A stretch of 64,000 nt of DNA from Actinopolymorpha sp. NPDC004070 (GCF_040610475.1 NZ_JBEXMJ010000016.1:62001-126000), one strand, 5' to 3'. Shown: positions 36,580 to 45,702, numbered from the stretch's first letter. Numbers and translations are program-made. The notes: a model not told the origin generated them from the sequence alone.

Positions 36580-37292
36580 CGGGCGCGCATCCACTGGACA
36601 ATCCGGTGTACGCGGCCCTGACCGGGCCGCACGCGCACCTGGCCGAGAGCGTCGGACGGGCCGTTCGGTACCAACCTGATGTCTCGCCGTTCGCCGGGCT
36701 GCCCGACCAGCCGTCGGCGGCCGACTGGGCCGACCTTGCCCGGCTGGCCGGTGCCGGGTCGACCGTGACCCTGTCCGGTGGGCACGTCGTCCCGCCGGAG
36801 GGCTGGGACGTGGTGCTGCGACTCGACGGTGTCCAGTTCGTCGCGACCCGGGTCGACTACCGTGTGGACGAGGAGGCCGAGCCGCTGGGCGCCGACGACG
36901 TACCGGAGATCCTCGACCTGGTGGAGAGGACGCAGCCGGGACCGTTCCGCAAGCGCACCATCGAGTTCGGCGGCTACCTCGGTATCCGTCGCGGCGGCCG
37001 GCTGGTGGCCATGGCCGGCACCCGGGTGCATCCGCCCGGGTGGGCCGAGATCAGCGCGGTGTGCACCGACGGCGCGTACCGCGGCCAGGGTCTGGCCGGC
37101 CGGCTGGTCCGCGCCGTTGCCGCGAGCATCCGGGCCGACGGGCAGACGGCGTTCCTGCACTCGGCGGCCGACAACGCCTCGGCCGTGCGGCTCTACACCT
37201 CACTCGGGTTCGAGCTGCGGTGCGAGACCCCGTTCCTGGTCCTGCGCGTACCGTCGGACGCGGTCGACAGCACGGAGGTGGGTGCCCGGTGA
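36576..37292 (+). CDS. GNAT-family N-acetyltransferase
   Basis: This 238-residue protein has a ~95-residue N-terminal half of uncertain role and a C-terminal FR47-like/GNAT domain (~100-225). The acetyl-CoA-binding motif A reads [20 protein letters not shown], with the R/Q-x-x-G-x-G/A signature RGQGLA, and motif B is [20 protein letters not shown]. Substrate unknown. The chosen ATG 36576 overlaps the stop of a possible six-codon leader; a TTG at 36537 would extend the protein by 13 residues but lacks a ribosome-binding site. It overlaps the next gene by 4 nt, giving a three-gene operon. Confidence 0.88.
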   Translation: MTGAHPLDNPVYAALTGPHAHLAESVGRAVRYQPDVSPFAGLPDQPSAADWADLARLAGAGSTVTLSGGHVVPPEGWDVVLRLDGVQFVATRVDYRVDEEAEPLGADDVPEILDLVERTQPGPFRKRTIEFGGYLGIRRGGRLVAMAGTRVHPPGWAEISAVCTDGAYRGQGLAGRLVRAVAASIRADGQTAFLHSAADNASAVRLYTSLGFELRCETPFLVLRVPSDAVDSTEVGAR

Positions 37293-38452
37293 CGATCGAC
37301 GTGGCGGTGGTGGGCGGGAGGTTCGGCGGGGAGTTCCTGCCGCTGTACCGCAGCCATCCGGACGTGGGCCGGGTGGCGCTCTGCGACATCGACAAGGACA
37401 CCCTGCACGCGGTCGCGGACCGCTACGGCGTCCGTGACCGGTTCGACAGCCTGGACGCGTTGCTGGCCTCCGACCGTTTCGATGCGGTGCACGTCGCCAG
37501 CCCGGTTCGCTTCCACGTCGACCAGAGCGTCGCGGTGCTCGACAGCGGCCGGCACTGCGCGTCCGCGGTGCCGATGGCCACGACGCTGGACGGGATTCGC
37601 CGGGTGCTGTCCGCGCAGCGATCGTCTGGTCGTACGTACATGATGATGGAGACGATGGTCTTCGGGCGGGAGTTCTTCCACGTCCGCGACCTCTACCAGC
37701 GCGGTGATCTCGGTGCGCTGACGTTCCTGCGCGGCGCGCACATCCAGAACCTCGACGGCTTCCCGCGCTACTGGTACGGCTACCCGCCGATGACGTACTC
37801 CACCCACGCGCTGTCGCCCCTGCTGGCACTGGCCGGCGCGCGGGTGCGGACCGCCATCGGGCTCGGCTCGGGACGGCTGACCCCGGACCGGCGCGGCGAC
37901 TTCGGCAACCCCTTCCCGGTGGAGACGGCGCTCTTCCAACTGGACAAGGACGATCTGGCCGCCGAGGTCACGGTGTCGTTCTTTCAGACCGGGCGTACCT
38001 ACTACGAGGGCTTCTCGGTGTACGGGCACGAGGCGGGAGTGGAGTGGCCGCAGCTGAACGAGGACGACGGGCTGCGGGTGTTCAGGTTGGAGCCGCTCGG
38101 CGGCGCTGACGGACCGGGTGGCCGCGGCCGCAGCGCCTCGGCGTCCACCGTGCACCCGCCGGACCGACCGGACCTGCTGCCGCCGGAACTGGCGCCGTTC
38201 GTCCGGCCCACGACCTTCGACCCCGGCGACGGTGCGCCGGCGGTGCGGGTAGGCAGCGCGCACGGTGGTTCCCACCCACACCTGGTGCACGAGTTCGTGA
38301 CCAGCATCGTGGAGTCCCGTACGCCGGTGGTCGACTCGCTGACGGCTGCGGCGTGGACCGCGCCCGGCATCTGTGGGCACGAGTCGGCACTGCGGAACGG
38401 CGAGCGGCTGGACATCCCGGACTTCGTTGCAGAGCAGGGAGTACGCACATGA
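37289..38452 (+). CDS. Gfo/Idh/MocA-family oxidoreductase
   Basis: This 387-residue protein has the N-terminal Rossmann fold (VAVVGGRFGGEFLPLY, VALCDID, AVHVASPVRFH) and the C-terminal alpha/beta domain of Gfo/Idh/MocA sugar dehydrogenases. The usual catalytic EKP motif is replaced by ASAVPM (residues 91-96), so the conserved Lys is absent; YSTHALSP supplies the conserved His. It may therefore be a non-canonical enzyme. GTG 37289 overlaps the acetyltransferase stop (GTGA) and its own stop overlaps the cupin ATG, so the three genes are translated as a unit. Confidence 0.88.
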   Translation: MTIDVAVVGGRFGGEFLPLYRSHPDVGRVALCDIDKDTLHAVADRYGVRDRFDSLDALLASDRFDAVHVASPVRFHVDQSVAVLDSGRHCASAVPMATTLDGIRRVLSAQRSSGRTYMMMETMVFGREFFHVRDLYQRGDLGALTFLRGAHIQNLDGFPRYWYGYPPMTYSTHALSPLLALAGARVRTAIGLGSGRLTPDRRGDFGNPFPVETALFQLDKDDLAAEVTVSFFQTGRTYYEGFSVYGHEAGVEWPQLNEDDGLRVFRLEPLGGADGPGGRGRSASASTVHPPDRPDLLPPELAPFVRPTTFDPGDGAPAVRVGSAHGGSHPHLVHEFVTSIVESRTPVVDSLTAAAWTAPGICGHESALRNGERLDIPDFVAEQGVRT

Positions 38453-38940
38453 GCCAGCCAGATGTCCCGCCGATCCCGGACGACCCGTTCCACCGGATGC
38501 TGCATCACGTCGCGCCGGCCGGACTGTCCGAGGCGACCGCGCAGAGCGCCGGAATGCGGCGGGTGGAGGCGATCAGCGGCAAGTCGGTCGGGTCCCGTCG
38601 GTTGTGGATGGGCCAGACGCATGTCGCGCCGTCGACCGCGTCGGAGAACCACCACCACGGGCACTCCGAGACGGCGATCTTCGTGGTGAGCGGACGGCCG
38701 GAGTTCGTCTTCCTCGACCTGGAGGGGCCCGAGCCGCGGGAGGTGCGGATCGTGACCGGGCCGGGGGAGTACATCTACGTGCCGCCGTACGTCCCGCACC
38801 GGGAGGAGAACCCCGACCCGGAGCAGGAGGCCCTGGTCGTCATCGCGCGTACGACTCAGGAGGCGATCGTGGTCAACCAGCCGGATCTGCGCTGGGCCGG
38901 GCCGGTGATGACCAACAGCGAGGACGTCAGGGAACGGTAG
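38449..38940 (+). CDS. Cupin-domain protein
   Basis: This 163-residue single-domain cupin shows cupin motif 1 in SENHHHGHSETAIFVVSG (three metal-binding His candidates and Glu) and motif 2 in IYVPPYVPHREENPDP. It probably binds a divalent metal and acts as an isomerase or dioxygenase on a small organic substrate, perhaps sugar-derived given the Gfo/Idh neighbour. It is the last gene of the three-gene operon. Its 3' end overlaps the convergent HExxH gene by 14 nt. Confidence 0.9.
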   Translation: MSQPDVPPIPDDPFHRMLHHVAPAGLSEATAQSAGMRRVEAISGKSVGSRRLWMGQTHVAPSTASENHHHGHSETAIFVVSGRPEFVFLDLEGPEPREVRIVTGPGEYIYVPPYVPHREENPDPEQEALVVIARTTQEAIVVNQPDLRWAGPVMTNSEDVRER

Positions 38941-40059
38941 CGTCGCTGCCGTCGCTGCCTCTGCTGGTGAACGTAACGCGGCGGAGGCCGTCGAACAGCG
39001 GGTGGTCACCGGCGCCCTCGGTCAGCGCCTGGCAGTCGAAAAGTTCGAGTTCGAATTCCTCGCCGGCGATCTTCAGGTGGTGGGTGTGCAGGACGTCGCC
39101 TCCGCCGAGGTGCCGAAGGTTCATCGGGTCGAATCCCCTTACTTGCAAGGGCTTCCCGGTAGCGGTGAGCACCACCTTGTCGTCGCGGCCAAGGACGACC
39201 TGACGGCAGGAACGACGTTCCTCCCGCAGCGCCGCGACGGCCTCGCGTGCGCGTGCGGCGACTGCCGGTCGGTGGTCGGCGCCGAACTGCCTCGGCGTGG
39301 TGTCGGTGAGGGCGGCCCGGAGCAGGTCGTCGGGGTACGACTCGTCGCCGGCCTCCAGCGTCGTCTGCCAGCCGGACGCGAACCGGTCGAGGAGTAGCGC
39401 GATCGCCTCGCCGGTCGCGTAGGCGGCACGCCGGATCTCGTCCGGACGTACCGTCTCGGTCAACGGTCGCAGGCACCGTGGGCGGCCGGCGGCCCGGCCC
39501 TCCACGTAGTACGCGAGGCCCTCGCAACGCTCCAGGTCACGCTCGTACTGCGCGGCTGCGTCCGTGAGAGTCTCCCGGCGTTCCCCGCGGACGGTCAGGG
39601 CGGTCATCGCCCAGCCGGCCGCGGTCTCCATGGTGCCGGCGCCCGAGGTGGACAGAGCAGTGGCCAGCGCTCGGTGGAGGGCCTCGGCCTCCAGGCGGCG
39701 CAGCGTGAGCACGTCCGCGTCCTCGACGGGGTAGGTCAGCGCGGCCGACTCGTCCACGAACCAGCCGGGGTGGCGCTGCCGGCAGAAGAGATGGAAGGTC
39801 TCGTGCGCGATCTCCGCCTGTACGTCCAGGTCGTCGCGGTCGCCTCGGAGTACCGTCGCCGTGGGCACGCCGCCGAGTTCGGTCGCGGACTGGCCACCAC
39901 CGCCGGGTGGCGACCGGTGAAGACAAGGGCGCCGTCTGCTCGCGGGTCCGGGTGAAACCCCACCGGCGGGCTCGGGTGCCGAAACAGCCAGGTGTGCTCG
40001 CCGTCGTACACCGCGACCGGATAGTCGCCAGGGGAGAAGCCTGGCCAGAGTCGACCCAC
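38927..40059 (-). pseudogene. HExxH metalloprotein-like gene with a -1 frameshift
   Basis: The C-terminal part reads cleanly from TGA 38927 upstream to ~39,890 and contains AHETFHLFCRQRHPGW, an HExxH zinc-peptidase-like motif, followed by WFVDESAAL. The N-terminal part continues in another frame: from GTG 40059 (AGGAGG 4 nt upstream) it reads GRLWPGFSPGDYPVAVYDGE, then HTWLFRHPSPPVGF and ALVFTGRHPAVVA. The frames meet at 39888-39893, where one base is missing (GCC AG-TCC GCG). Total length is 2 modulo 3, as expected from a single deletion of a ~377-residue gene. The function is not recognised. The lesion is real decay or a sequence error. Confidence 0.7.
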
Positions 40060-40118
40060 GAGACCTCCTGCGTCGGCGATCAGTGGATGATCACGGTACT
40101 CGGAGGGGAGTGGTGCAG

Positions 40119-40841
40119 ATGACCGGCTCGAAGCGCGCACCGTTGGAGTGGCCCGACTGCCTGAACGCTCGCGACCTCGGCGGTCTGCCCACCCGGGACG
40201 GCAGCCGGATCAGGTCCCGCGCACTGATTCGCTCGGACAATCTGACCCGGCTGACCACTGCGGGAGTCGACGCGGTGCGCGCCGCGGGCGTGACCCGGAT
40301 CGTGGACGTGCGCACGGCCCAGGAGTGCACGGACTTTCCGTCGCCGTTCGCTGGTGAGTCGCTGCTCCTGAACTGCCCGCTCGCCAGGGACGGTGATCCG
40401 TACGATCCGGCGTGGCCGATGGAGCGCCAGTACGCGGAGATGCTCGACCAGAACCCCGACCTGCTTGCCGCGGCTGTCGCCGCCGTCGCGGACGCACCCC
40501 CGGGCGGTGTGGTCGTGCACTGCCATGCCGGCAAGGACCGGTCGGGCATGGTGGTCGCTTTGACGTTGAGCCTGGTGGGCGTCCCAGCGGATGTCGTGGT
40601 GGCCGACTACGCGGCCCTGGACGACCGTATGCGCGCCCATCTCGCCGAACTGGTCCTGCTGGTGGAGGACCCGCTCGAACGTGCCCAGCTCGCCGAGGCG
40701 TTCTCGGCTCGCCCCGAGTCGATGCGGTCGGCGCTTGACCACATGGACAGCCGGTACGGAGGAGTTGACTCGTACCTCCGGCTCGGCGGCCTGACCGCCG
40801 CGCAGGCCGAGGCGCTCAGGTCGAGGCTTGTCGGTTGGTGA
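40119..40841 (+). CDS. Tyrosine/dual-specificity protein phosphatase
   Basis: This 240-residue cysteine-based phosphatase has the active-site loop VVHCHAGKDRSGM (C-x5-R in the form HCHAGKDRSG), typical of the bacterial Y_phosphatase3/MptpB-like family. The early NARDLGGLPTRDG and LIRSDNL are also family hallmarks. Such enzymes act on phosphotyrosine, phosphoserine or phosphoinositides. GGAGGGGAG lies 8 nt before ATG 40119, which fixes the start. It is divergent from the frameshifted HExxH gene and its 3' end overlaps the convergent, also frameshifted kinase by 26 nt. Confidence 0.93.
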   Translation: MTGSKRAPLEWPDCLNARDLGGLPTRDGSRIRSRALIRSDNLTRLTTAGVDAVRAAGVTRIVDVRTAQECTDFPSPFAGESLLLNCPLARDGDPYDPAWPMERQYAEMLDQNPDLLAAAVAAVADAPPGGVVVHCHAGKDRSGMVVALTLSLVGVPADVVVADYAALDDRMRAHLAELVLLVEDPLERAQLAEAFSARPESMRSALDHMDSRYGGVDSYLRLGGLTAAQAEALRSRLVGW

Positions 40842-41357
40842 CCACGGCCTCGATCGCGGCGACGGTCTCGTCCACTGTCAAGGTGCTGTTGTCAATGACG
40901 TGGGCCGGGCGGAATCGCGCCACGCACCAGGCGAAGTCCTCGTAGTTTCCCCGCAGGTCCTCGGCCTTAAGGATGGGCTGACGATTCCGGAGACGATTGC
41001 GCTCCAGACATACGTCGAGGCTGGGTAGGAGGATCACCTGCCGGATGTCGAAGTCCGCCAGGGAGGTGTCGCCCGGCTCTGGTGGACACGGTGGTGCGTA
41101 GATGTCCACCACGCAGTCGATCCGGTGTTCCCGGTAGATGCGCACCATGGCCTTCCACAGGTCCATGGCGACGTCCCACTGACGTTGGGTTCATCGGTCC
41201 AACCGTGCTCAGGGTGGGCCGCACCGGCACGGATCAGCGAGCGCAGGCCATCTGCGTCGATCACTGCCCGGGGTGACGTGCCCCGAGCGGCCCACGCGGC
41301 GGCCGCGGTTGATTTCCCCGATCCTGCCGGTCCGGTGAGCATGAGCGTCAGCGGCAT
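40816..41357 (-). pseudogene. Small P-loop kinase-like gene with a -1 frameshift
   Basis: From ATG 41357 the frame reads MLTGPAGSGKSTAAAAWAA (Walker A GPAGSGKST) up to HGWTDEP. The rest continues one frame away from QRQWDVAMDLWKAMVRIYRE to the TGA at 40816. The junction is the C-run at 41189-41187 (minus strand), where adding one C restores a continuous ~180-residue protein. The second half has a Walker B-like CVVDIYAPP and the LID-like CLERNRLRNRQP. It resembles uncharacterised AAA/cytidylate-kinase-like proteins. Either decayed or an assembly error. Confidence 0.72.
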
Positions 41358-41449
41358 GGTGAACGTCTCCCGTCCATGGTGGACGCCTCGCAGTGAAGTA
41401 GTCGTCGGACTTGCCAGTCGTACTCTCGGCGCAGACTCGCCGCCACCGG

Positions 41450-42007
41450 TTATCGCACGTGACCGTCGTTCACGAAGTTCACGATCTCGGGCAGTGGCGG
41501 GTCGTAGCCGTCGGAGGTGTCGACCACCAGCGTGGGCATGGGGAGGGAGATCGCAGCGAAGTCGTCGGCCTGCCCCGAGGTCCGTCGATTGCCTGCGGTC
41601 GTCGTGTGGGCGGCCTTCCGTACGGGGTTGACGGCGTAGCGTCTGGTGTTTCGAACGCGGGCGACATCGGGAGCAACAGAGCAGCGGATGATCCGAAGGT
41701 GCGCGAGGCTCGTCAGCAGCTCGAGGCCGGGCCGCCACAGCCGATCCTGGAAGGCCGCCTCAGCGACCACTGTCGTGCCTGAGCGGAGCAGGAGTTCCAG
41801 TACGCCGAAGAACGTCGGCAACGTACGTCTGGTGAGCGGATCGCCGGGCCCCGGACGGAAGCCGGGGTTGGCGTGCACCATGCCCTCCTTGATTTCGTCG
41901 CGGCAGATCGCCGGGCAACCCAGTGCGCCGGCGAGTTCGTGCGCGAGAGTCGTCTTGCCGTATCCACCGGACGGCCCGCTGACCGCGACAAGCGTGGGTG
42001 CGCCCAT
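41450..42007 (-). CDS. P-loop kinase-like protein with extended Walker A
   Basis: This 185-residue protein starts with APTLVAVSGPSGGYGKTTLA. The Walker A has one residue more than usual between the glycines (G-P-S-G-G-Y-G-K-T-T rather than GxxxxGKT). CPAICRDEIKEGMVH and TVVAEAAFQDRLW match the substrate-binding and Walker B regions of small phosphotransferases such as chloramphenicol phosphotransferase-like proteins. The end is compact and Val/Asp-rich. It lies 4 nt after the APH-like gene and is probably cotranscribed with it and with the frameshifted kinase downstream. Substrate unknown. Confidence 0.72.
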   Translation of the reverse strand: MGAPTLVAVSGPSGGYGKTTLAHELAGALGCPAICRDEIKEGMVHANPGFRPGPGDPLTRRTLPTFFGVLELLLRSGTTVVAEAAFQDRLWRPGLELLTSLAHLRIIRCSVAPDVARVRNTRRYAVNPVRKAAHTTTAGNRRTSGQADDFAAISLPMPTLVVDTSDGYDPPLPEIVNFVNDGHVR

Positions 42008-42011
42008 ATGC

Positions 42012-42947
42012 CTATGCCCCTGAGCGAGCCAGGGCGTCCAGGGCACGTTGTGCCCGCTCGAGCATGTCGCGCACGGCGTCGCCCCCGAGGTGGTGAGCTG
42101 CGAAGCCGAGGTACTTGATGTTGACGCAGGCGGTGGCCCATTGGTACTCGACGTTCACCAGCCGCGGATCCAGTGCCCGGCCCGCGGAGGCTTCCCACGC
42201 GTCGGCGTAGACCTCGAACCGTGGGCTGTCAGGAGATACGAGGTTGGCCAGGTCCAGCATCGCGGGGCCGAGCGTGGCGGCTCCCCAGTCGATGATCTTC
42301 GATCCGGCGGGCCCGGCGAGGATGTTGTTCGCGTGGATGTCTCCGTGGACCAGGGTGCGGGAGAGCCGCTCAGGCGTACGAACCAGCAGGGGCTCACCTC
42401 GCACGCGCCGAACCAGGTCGAGCGCCTCGTGCAGTGGCGCCGGCTCGGACGCGGTGGGAAGCAGCTCGGAAAGGCGCCTGTCGACGTGCCGGAACCCGTT
42501 GTCCCACCACGTCCGGTCGACCACCGGGAGGTTCGGCAAGGTGACGTTGACATGACGAACGTGCATTACGGCCAGGGATTGGAGGACGTCGTCGCACACC
42601 TCGGCCTCCGACGCAAGTGTGCTGCCGGAATAGAACGGCAGGACCACCCACGGGCCCGCGGCGTCGTTCCCGTCTGCCAGCAACTCCGGAAGCGCGGGCG
42701 CCCTCGTATCGGTTACGTCTCGAAGGGCGCGCAACGCGGTGACCTCGGCCGCGGTGGCGTGTTTGCGCAGCACGGCCAGGTCGGCTGTCGAGCCGTCTCC
42801 TACCTCGACCAGCAGGTCCAGCCGCTCCACCGACTGCGACGAGTAGCCATGGGTGATGGGTGTACGGCGAACGACCCGGGCAACGGCATCCTTGCCCCAC
42901 CGGCTCTCCACCCAGTCGACCGTATGACTCGTCCCGTGCGACGCCAT
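42012..42947 (-). CDS. Aminoglycoside phosphotransferase (APH)-like kinase
   Basis: This 311-residue protein has the APH/choline-kinase fold. The catalytic loop is LVHGDIHANNIL (HGDxHxxN) and the metal-binding DFG equivalent is IIDWGAA. Upstream are an ATP-site Lys in LAVLRKHA and hinge PWVVLPFYSG. Most such actinobacterial genes phosphorylate housekeeping small molecules rather than confer resistance, so no resistance claim is made. ATG 42947 is preferred to GTG 42968, which would add seven residues; neither has a strong ribosome-binding site. It heads a minus-strand run of three phosphotransferase-like genes. Confidence 0.88.
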   Translation of the reverse strand: MASHGTSHTVDWVESRWGKDAVARVVRRTPITHGYSSQSVERLDLLVEVGDGSTADLAVLRKHATAAEVTALRALRDVTDTRAPALPELLADGNDAAGPWVVLPFYSGSTLASEAEVCDDVLQSLAVMHVRHVNVTLPNLPVVDRTWWDNGFRHVDRRLSELLPTASEPAPLHEALDLVRRVRGEPLLVRTPERLSRTLVHGDIHANNILAGPAGSKIIDWGAATLGPAMLDLANLVSPDSPRFEVYADAWEASAGRALDPRLVNVEYQWATACVNIKYLGFAAHHLGGDAVRDMLERAQRALDALARSGA

Positions 42948-43014
42948 CCGCCCAGACTGCCACGGCACCGCCGCGCCTCGCCTCCGCTGGACCGAGGTAG
43001 GACATCATGAAGGC

Positions 43015-43512
43015 ATGCGAGTAGTCGTGCTGTCGGACACTCATGCGCCGCGACGGTGGAAGTCCTGCCCGCCGCGGGTGGCCGAGCACCTGCGGACGGC
43101 AGACGTGATCCTGCACGCCGGTGACGTGTGCACCCCGGAAGTGCTCGACGAGCTCGCGGCTTTCGCGCCGGTGTACGCGGTGTGCGGCAACAACGACGGA
43201 CCCGAGGTAGCCGATTGGGGTTCGGGCGTGCCGGAGGTCGTCGAGATCACCCTGGCCGGTGTTCGGGTGGCGATGGTGCACGACAGCGGGCAGGCCACCG
43301 GTCGGATGGCGCGGATGCGGCGGCGGTTTCCGGACGCGGACCTCGTGGTGTTCGGGCACTCGCACATCCCCTTGACGCAGACTGAGGACGGCGTACGGAT
43401 CTTCAATCCGGGCTCACCGACGGACCGGCGACGGCAACCGCACGGAACGATCGGCATCGTCGTCCTCCAGATGGGTCGTGTGAAGGACGCGTCCATCATC
43501 GCTGTGACGTAG
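43015..43512 (+). CDS. Metallophosphoesterase, YfcE/MJ0936 type
   Basis: This 165-residue protein carries the full metallophosphoesterase signature set: LSDTHAP (D-x-H), ILHAGDVC (GD), VCGNNDGPE (GNND), MVHDSG and GHSHIPL (GHxH). It matches small single-domain phosphodiesterases of the YfcE/MJ0936 family, which cleave phosphodiester bonds with two metal ions. The start ATG 43015 gives exactly the conserved first strand MRVVVLSDTH. It is divergent from the APH-like gene, with 67 nt between starts, and convergent to the second HNH gene. Confidence 0.94.
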   Translation: MRVVVLSDTHAPRRWKSCPPRVAEHLRTADVILHAGDVCTPEVLDELAAFAPVYAVCGNNDGPEVADWGSGVPEVVEITLAGVRVAMVHDSGQATGRMARMRRRFPDADLVVFGHSHIPLTQTEDGVRIFNPGSPTDRRRQPHGTIGIVVLQMGRVKDASIIAVT

Positions 43513-43519
43513 GCCTGCG

Positions 43520-43538
43520 GCCTGCCGTCCGGGCGGGC
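43520..43538. terminator. Hairpin between metallophosphoesterase and HNH genes
   Basis: GCCTGCC and GGCGGGC pair over 7 bp (one T-G wobble) around a 5-nt loop, in the 36-nt gap between convergent genes. It could serve both transcripts. Confidence 0.4.
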
Positions 43539-43548
43539 AATGGCTCCG

Positions 43549-45702
43549 TCACGGTCGTTGCACCTTCTGCTGCGGGTCCACCCACTCCGGCGGGATGTAT
43601 TCGGGGTGGCCGTGTGCGCCCATGCGGACCGTCCAGCCTCGGTGGTGGACGAAGGTGTGATGGCTCTTGCACAGGAGAACTCCGTTAGCCACATCGGTTG
43701 GGCCGAAGTCGTCCCAGGGGTTCATGTGGTGGGCGACGCAGCGGCGTTCGGGGACCTGGCATTCGGGGAAGTGGCAGTGGGATCCGTCGCGGACGGCGAG
43801 TGCGCGGCGTTGTGCTTCGGTGAAGAAGCGGTCGGCCATTCCGACGTCGAGGACTTCGCCGTTGCCGCCGAGCACCACGGGGATGATGTTCGCGTCGCAG
43901 GCCATCCGCCGGATCGTGGCGACCGAGATCGGCTCGCCGCGTAGCCCGAGGATCCTGGCCGAGCCGCCACCGCCGCACTTGCTGCAGCCGTCGTGCGGGT
44001 CGATGGCAGCCTCCGGCCCCGCCGCACTCTCCTGCAGTTTGGTGTCGTCGTCGTCTTGTGCCCCGAGGTCCCAGTCCTCGGGTCCGGTATCTGTTTCCGG
44101 GTCGGCTCCGAGACCCGTTCCAGCTTCCCTTCCGGCGTCGGGGTCAGTTCCGGTCTCGGGGGCCGTTCCGGTGGCGGTGTTCGGTTGTGAGTGCTGCCCG
44201 GGTGCTCGCGGTTCGGGTACCCGGTCCGCAAGGCGCGCGGTATCCGGTGGTGGTTTCTCCCTGTCTGGTTGGCCGTTCCGGCCGGTCGTCGTCTTCTGGG
44301 CATCGGGTCCGCGTACGTCGTCGGGGCCGGCCGCACCCGTCGTCCCGTGCAGGCCGGTCGTCTCGGCCAGATCGGCGCCCATGTGTGGGTCGCCGGGGTC
44401 GGCCGGACGGGTTGTCTCGCCGGGGCCGTTCCCCAGGTCCGGGTCGCTGACCTCGTCGTCAACCTCGGGTTGCGAAGCGGTTCCCGCCGTGGCTTCGGTG
44501 CTCGCGCTGGGCTCGGCGTTGTCGCTGGGCTCGGTCTTGTCGCTCGGATCGGTGTCCCGGGCGCCGCCGGCGTCGTCGGTCTGCTTGGTGGGCTTGGAGC
44601 TGGCAGGCTTGACCTCTTCGGTGGCGCGGCGGCTCGTGTCTGGCCCGGACTGTCCCGCCTCAGAACCCTCGGTGCGCTTGGTGTTCTCGTCCTGGGGCTG
44701 GCCCTCGGCCTGGCGCCGGGCTTTGCGTTGGGCTTGGCGTTGGGCGTCGGGGGTCTGGCAGCCGCACGGCATGGGGCGGACTGGGTTGAGGTCGTCGATC
44801 GTGCCGTACCCCACGCCGTTCATCAGGTTCTTCAGATCGATCAGGACGGTGACGCAGTCGCGTCCTCGGCCGCGGTTGGGCGAGGCTTCCCATTCAGCCC
44901 ACCTGGCGACCAACTCCGCGAACGCGTCGCCGCGTTTTTGGTCCAGGGGACGGTCGTCGGGCTCGGGGCGGGTGTCACGGGCAACCAGTGCTTCGATGAT
45001 CTTGCGGAGTTGTTCCATCTCCAGCACCGGCAGCTTGATCACCACCGTCTCCGACCCGGGGGTACCGTTCGGCGCATACCGCAGGGAGCGGGAGCGTTCT
45101 GCGGCGCGTTCGGCATCGTCGAGTTCTTTACCGAGGCGGCGTTCGGATTCCTCCGGTGCCAGGTAGTGCAGCAACGCCCGGCCGAGCAGGCGTACGTCGT
45201 CGGGGTTACGCCGCTTGGACTCCGCGATCAGGTACTCCTCGGCCTTGACGCGTTGTTCGAGGCTGATCCACTTGGGCAGGTCCTTGATCGCGCCCGCGAT
45301 CACTTGCGCGTGCCGGTACGACAGTTCACCCCGAGCGAGTGCCCGCGCGGTGAGGGTCACCGTCCGGTCCAGGTCCCGGGCCAGGGCGACGGTGGCGTAG
45401 GAATCCTTCTTCCCCATCCGCTGGGAGTTGCGCAGCCAGGCCGCCGTGGTCGCCGCACCCGTGGTCTTGCCGATGTCGCGGGCCTCGGCCTGGCGAACCC
45501 AGGACAGTTTCAGCGCGGCCGCCCGGGATTCCTCGACGGTCAGTTCGCCGATCAGCTCACCGAGGTCACCGGCGTCCAGGCAGCCGGTGGGAGTGGCCAG
45601 GGCTTCGTCGAGCCCGGCGCGGAACATGGCGACCGCAGCCCTCAACCGGGCAGCGGCACCACTGCCGCCTGCGCCGGGAAGGTCCTGCGTCGTCGAATAC
45701 AT
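43549..45702 (-). CDS. DUF222/HNH endonuclease-domain protein, second copy
   Basis: This 717-residue protein has an N-terminal DUF222/13E12 domain (~25-260, with AEARDIGKTTGAATTAAWLR and LSYRHAQVIAGAIKDLP), then ~280 residues of highly charged, Pro/Thr/Asp/Glu-rich disordered sequence. The C-terminal HNH nuclease domain has CHFPECQVPERRCVAHHMNP and LLCKSHHTFVHHRGW. It is a diverged relative of the protein at 14.5-16.6 kb with the same domain order but an unrelated middle region. ATG 45702 is preceded by a TAGAGT box and a TTGTCCACA sequence that match the layout before the other copy. Confidence 0.9.
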   Translation of the reverse strand: MYSTTQDLPGAGGSGAAARLRAAVAMFRAGLDEALATPTGCLDAGDLGELIGELTVEESRAAALKLSWVRQAEARDIGKTTGAATTAAWLRNSQRMGKKDSYATVALARDLDRTVTLTARALARGELSYRHAQVIAGAIKDLPKWISLEQRVKAEEYLIAESKRRNPDDVRLLGRALLHYLAPEESERRLGKELDDAERAAERSRSLRYAPNGTPGSETVVIKLPVLEMEQLRKIIEALVARDTRPEPDDRPLDQKRGDAFAELVARWAEWEASPNRGRGRDCVTVLIDLKNLMNGVGYGTIDDLNPVRPMPCGCQTPDAQRQAQRKARRQAEGQPQDENTKRTEGSEAGQSGPDTSRRATEEVKPASSKPTKQTDDAGGARDTDPSDKTEPSDNAEPSASTEATAGTASQPEVDDEVSDPDLGNGPGETTRPADPGDPHMGADLAETTGLHGTTGAAGPDDVRGPDAQKTTTGRNGQPDREKPPPDTARLADRVPEPRAPGQHSQPNTATGTAPETGTDPDAGREAGTGLGADPETDTGPEDWDLGAQDDDDTKLQESAAGPEAAIDPHDGCSKCGGGGSARILGLRGEPISVATIRRMACDANIIPVVLGGNGEVLDVGMADRFFTEAQRRALAVRDGSHCHFPECQVPERRCVAHHMNPWDDFGPTDVANGVLLCKSHHTFVHHRGWTVRMGAHGHPEYIPPEWVDPQQKVQRP

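Noticed and set aside
42012..42947. Antibiotic resistance gene
   Set aside because: The APH fold alone does not indicate aminoglycoside resistance; similar kinases are widespread in actinobacteria with other or unknown substrates.
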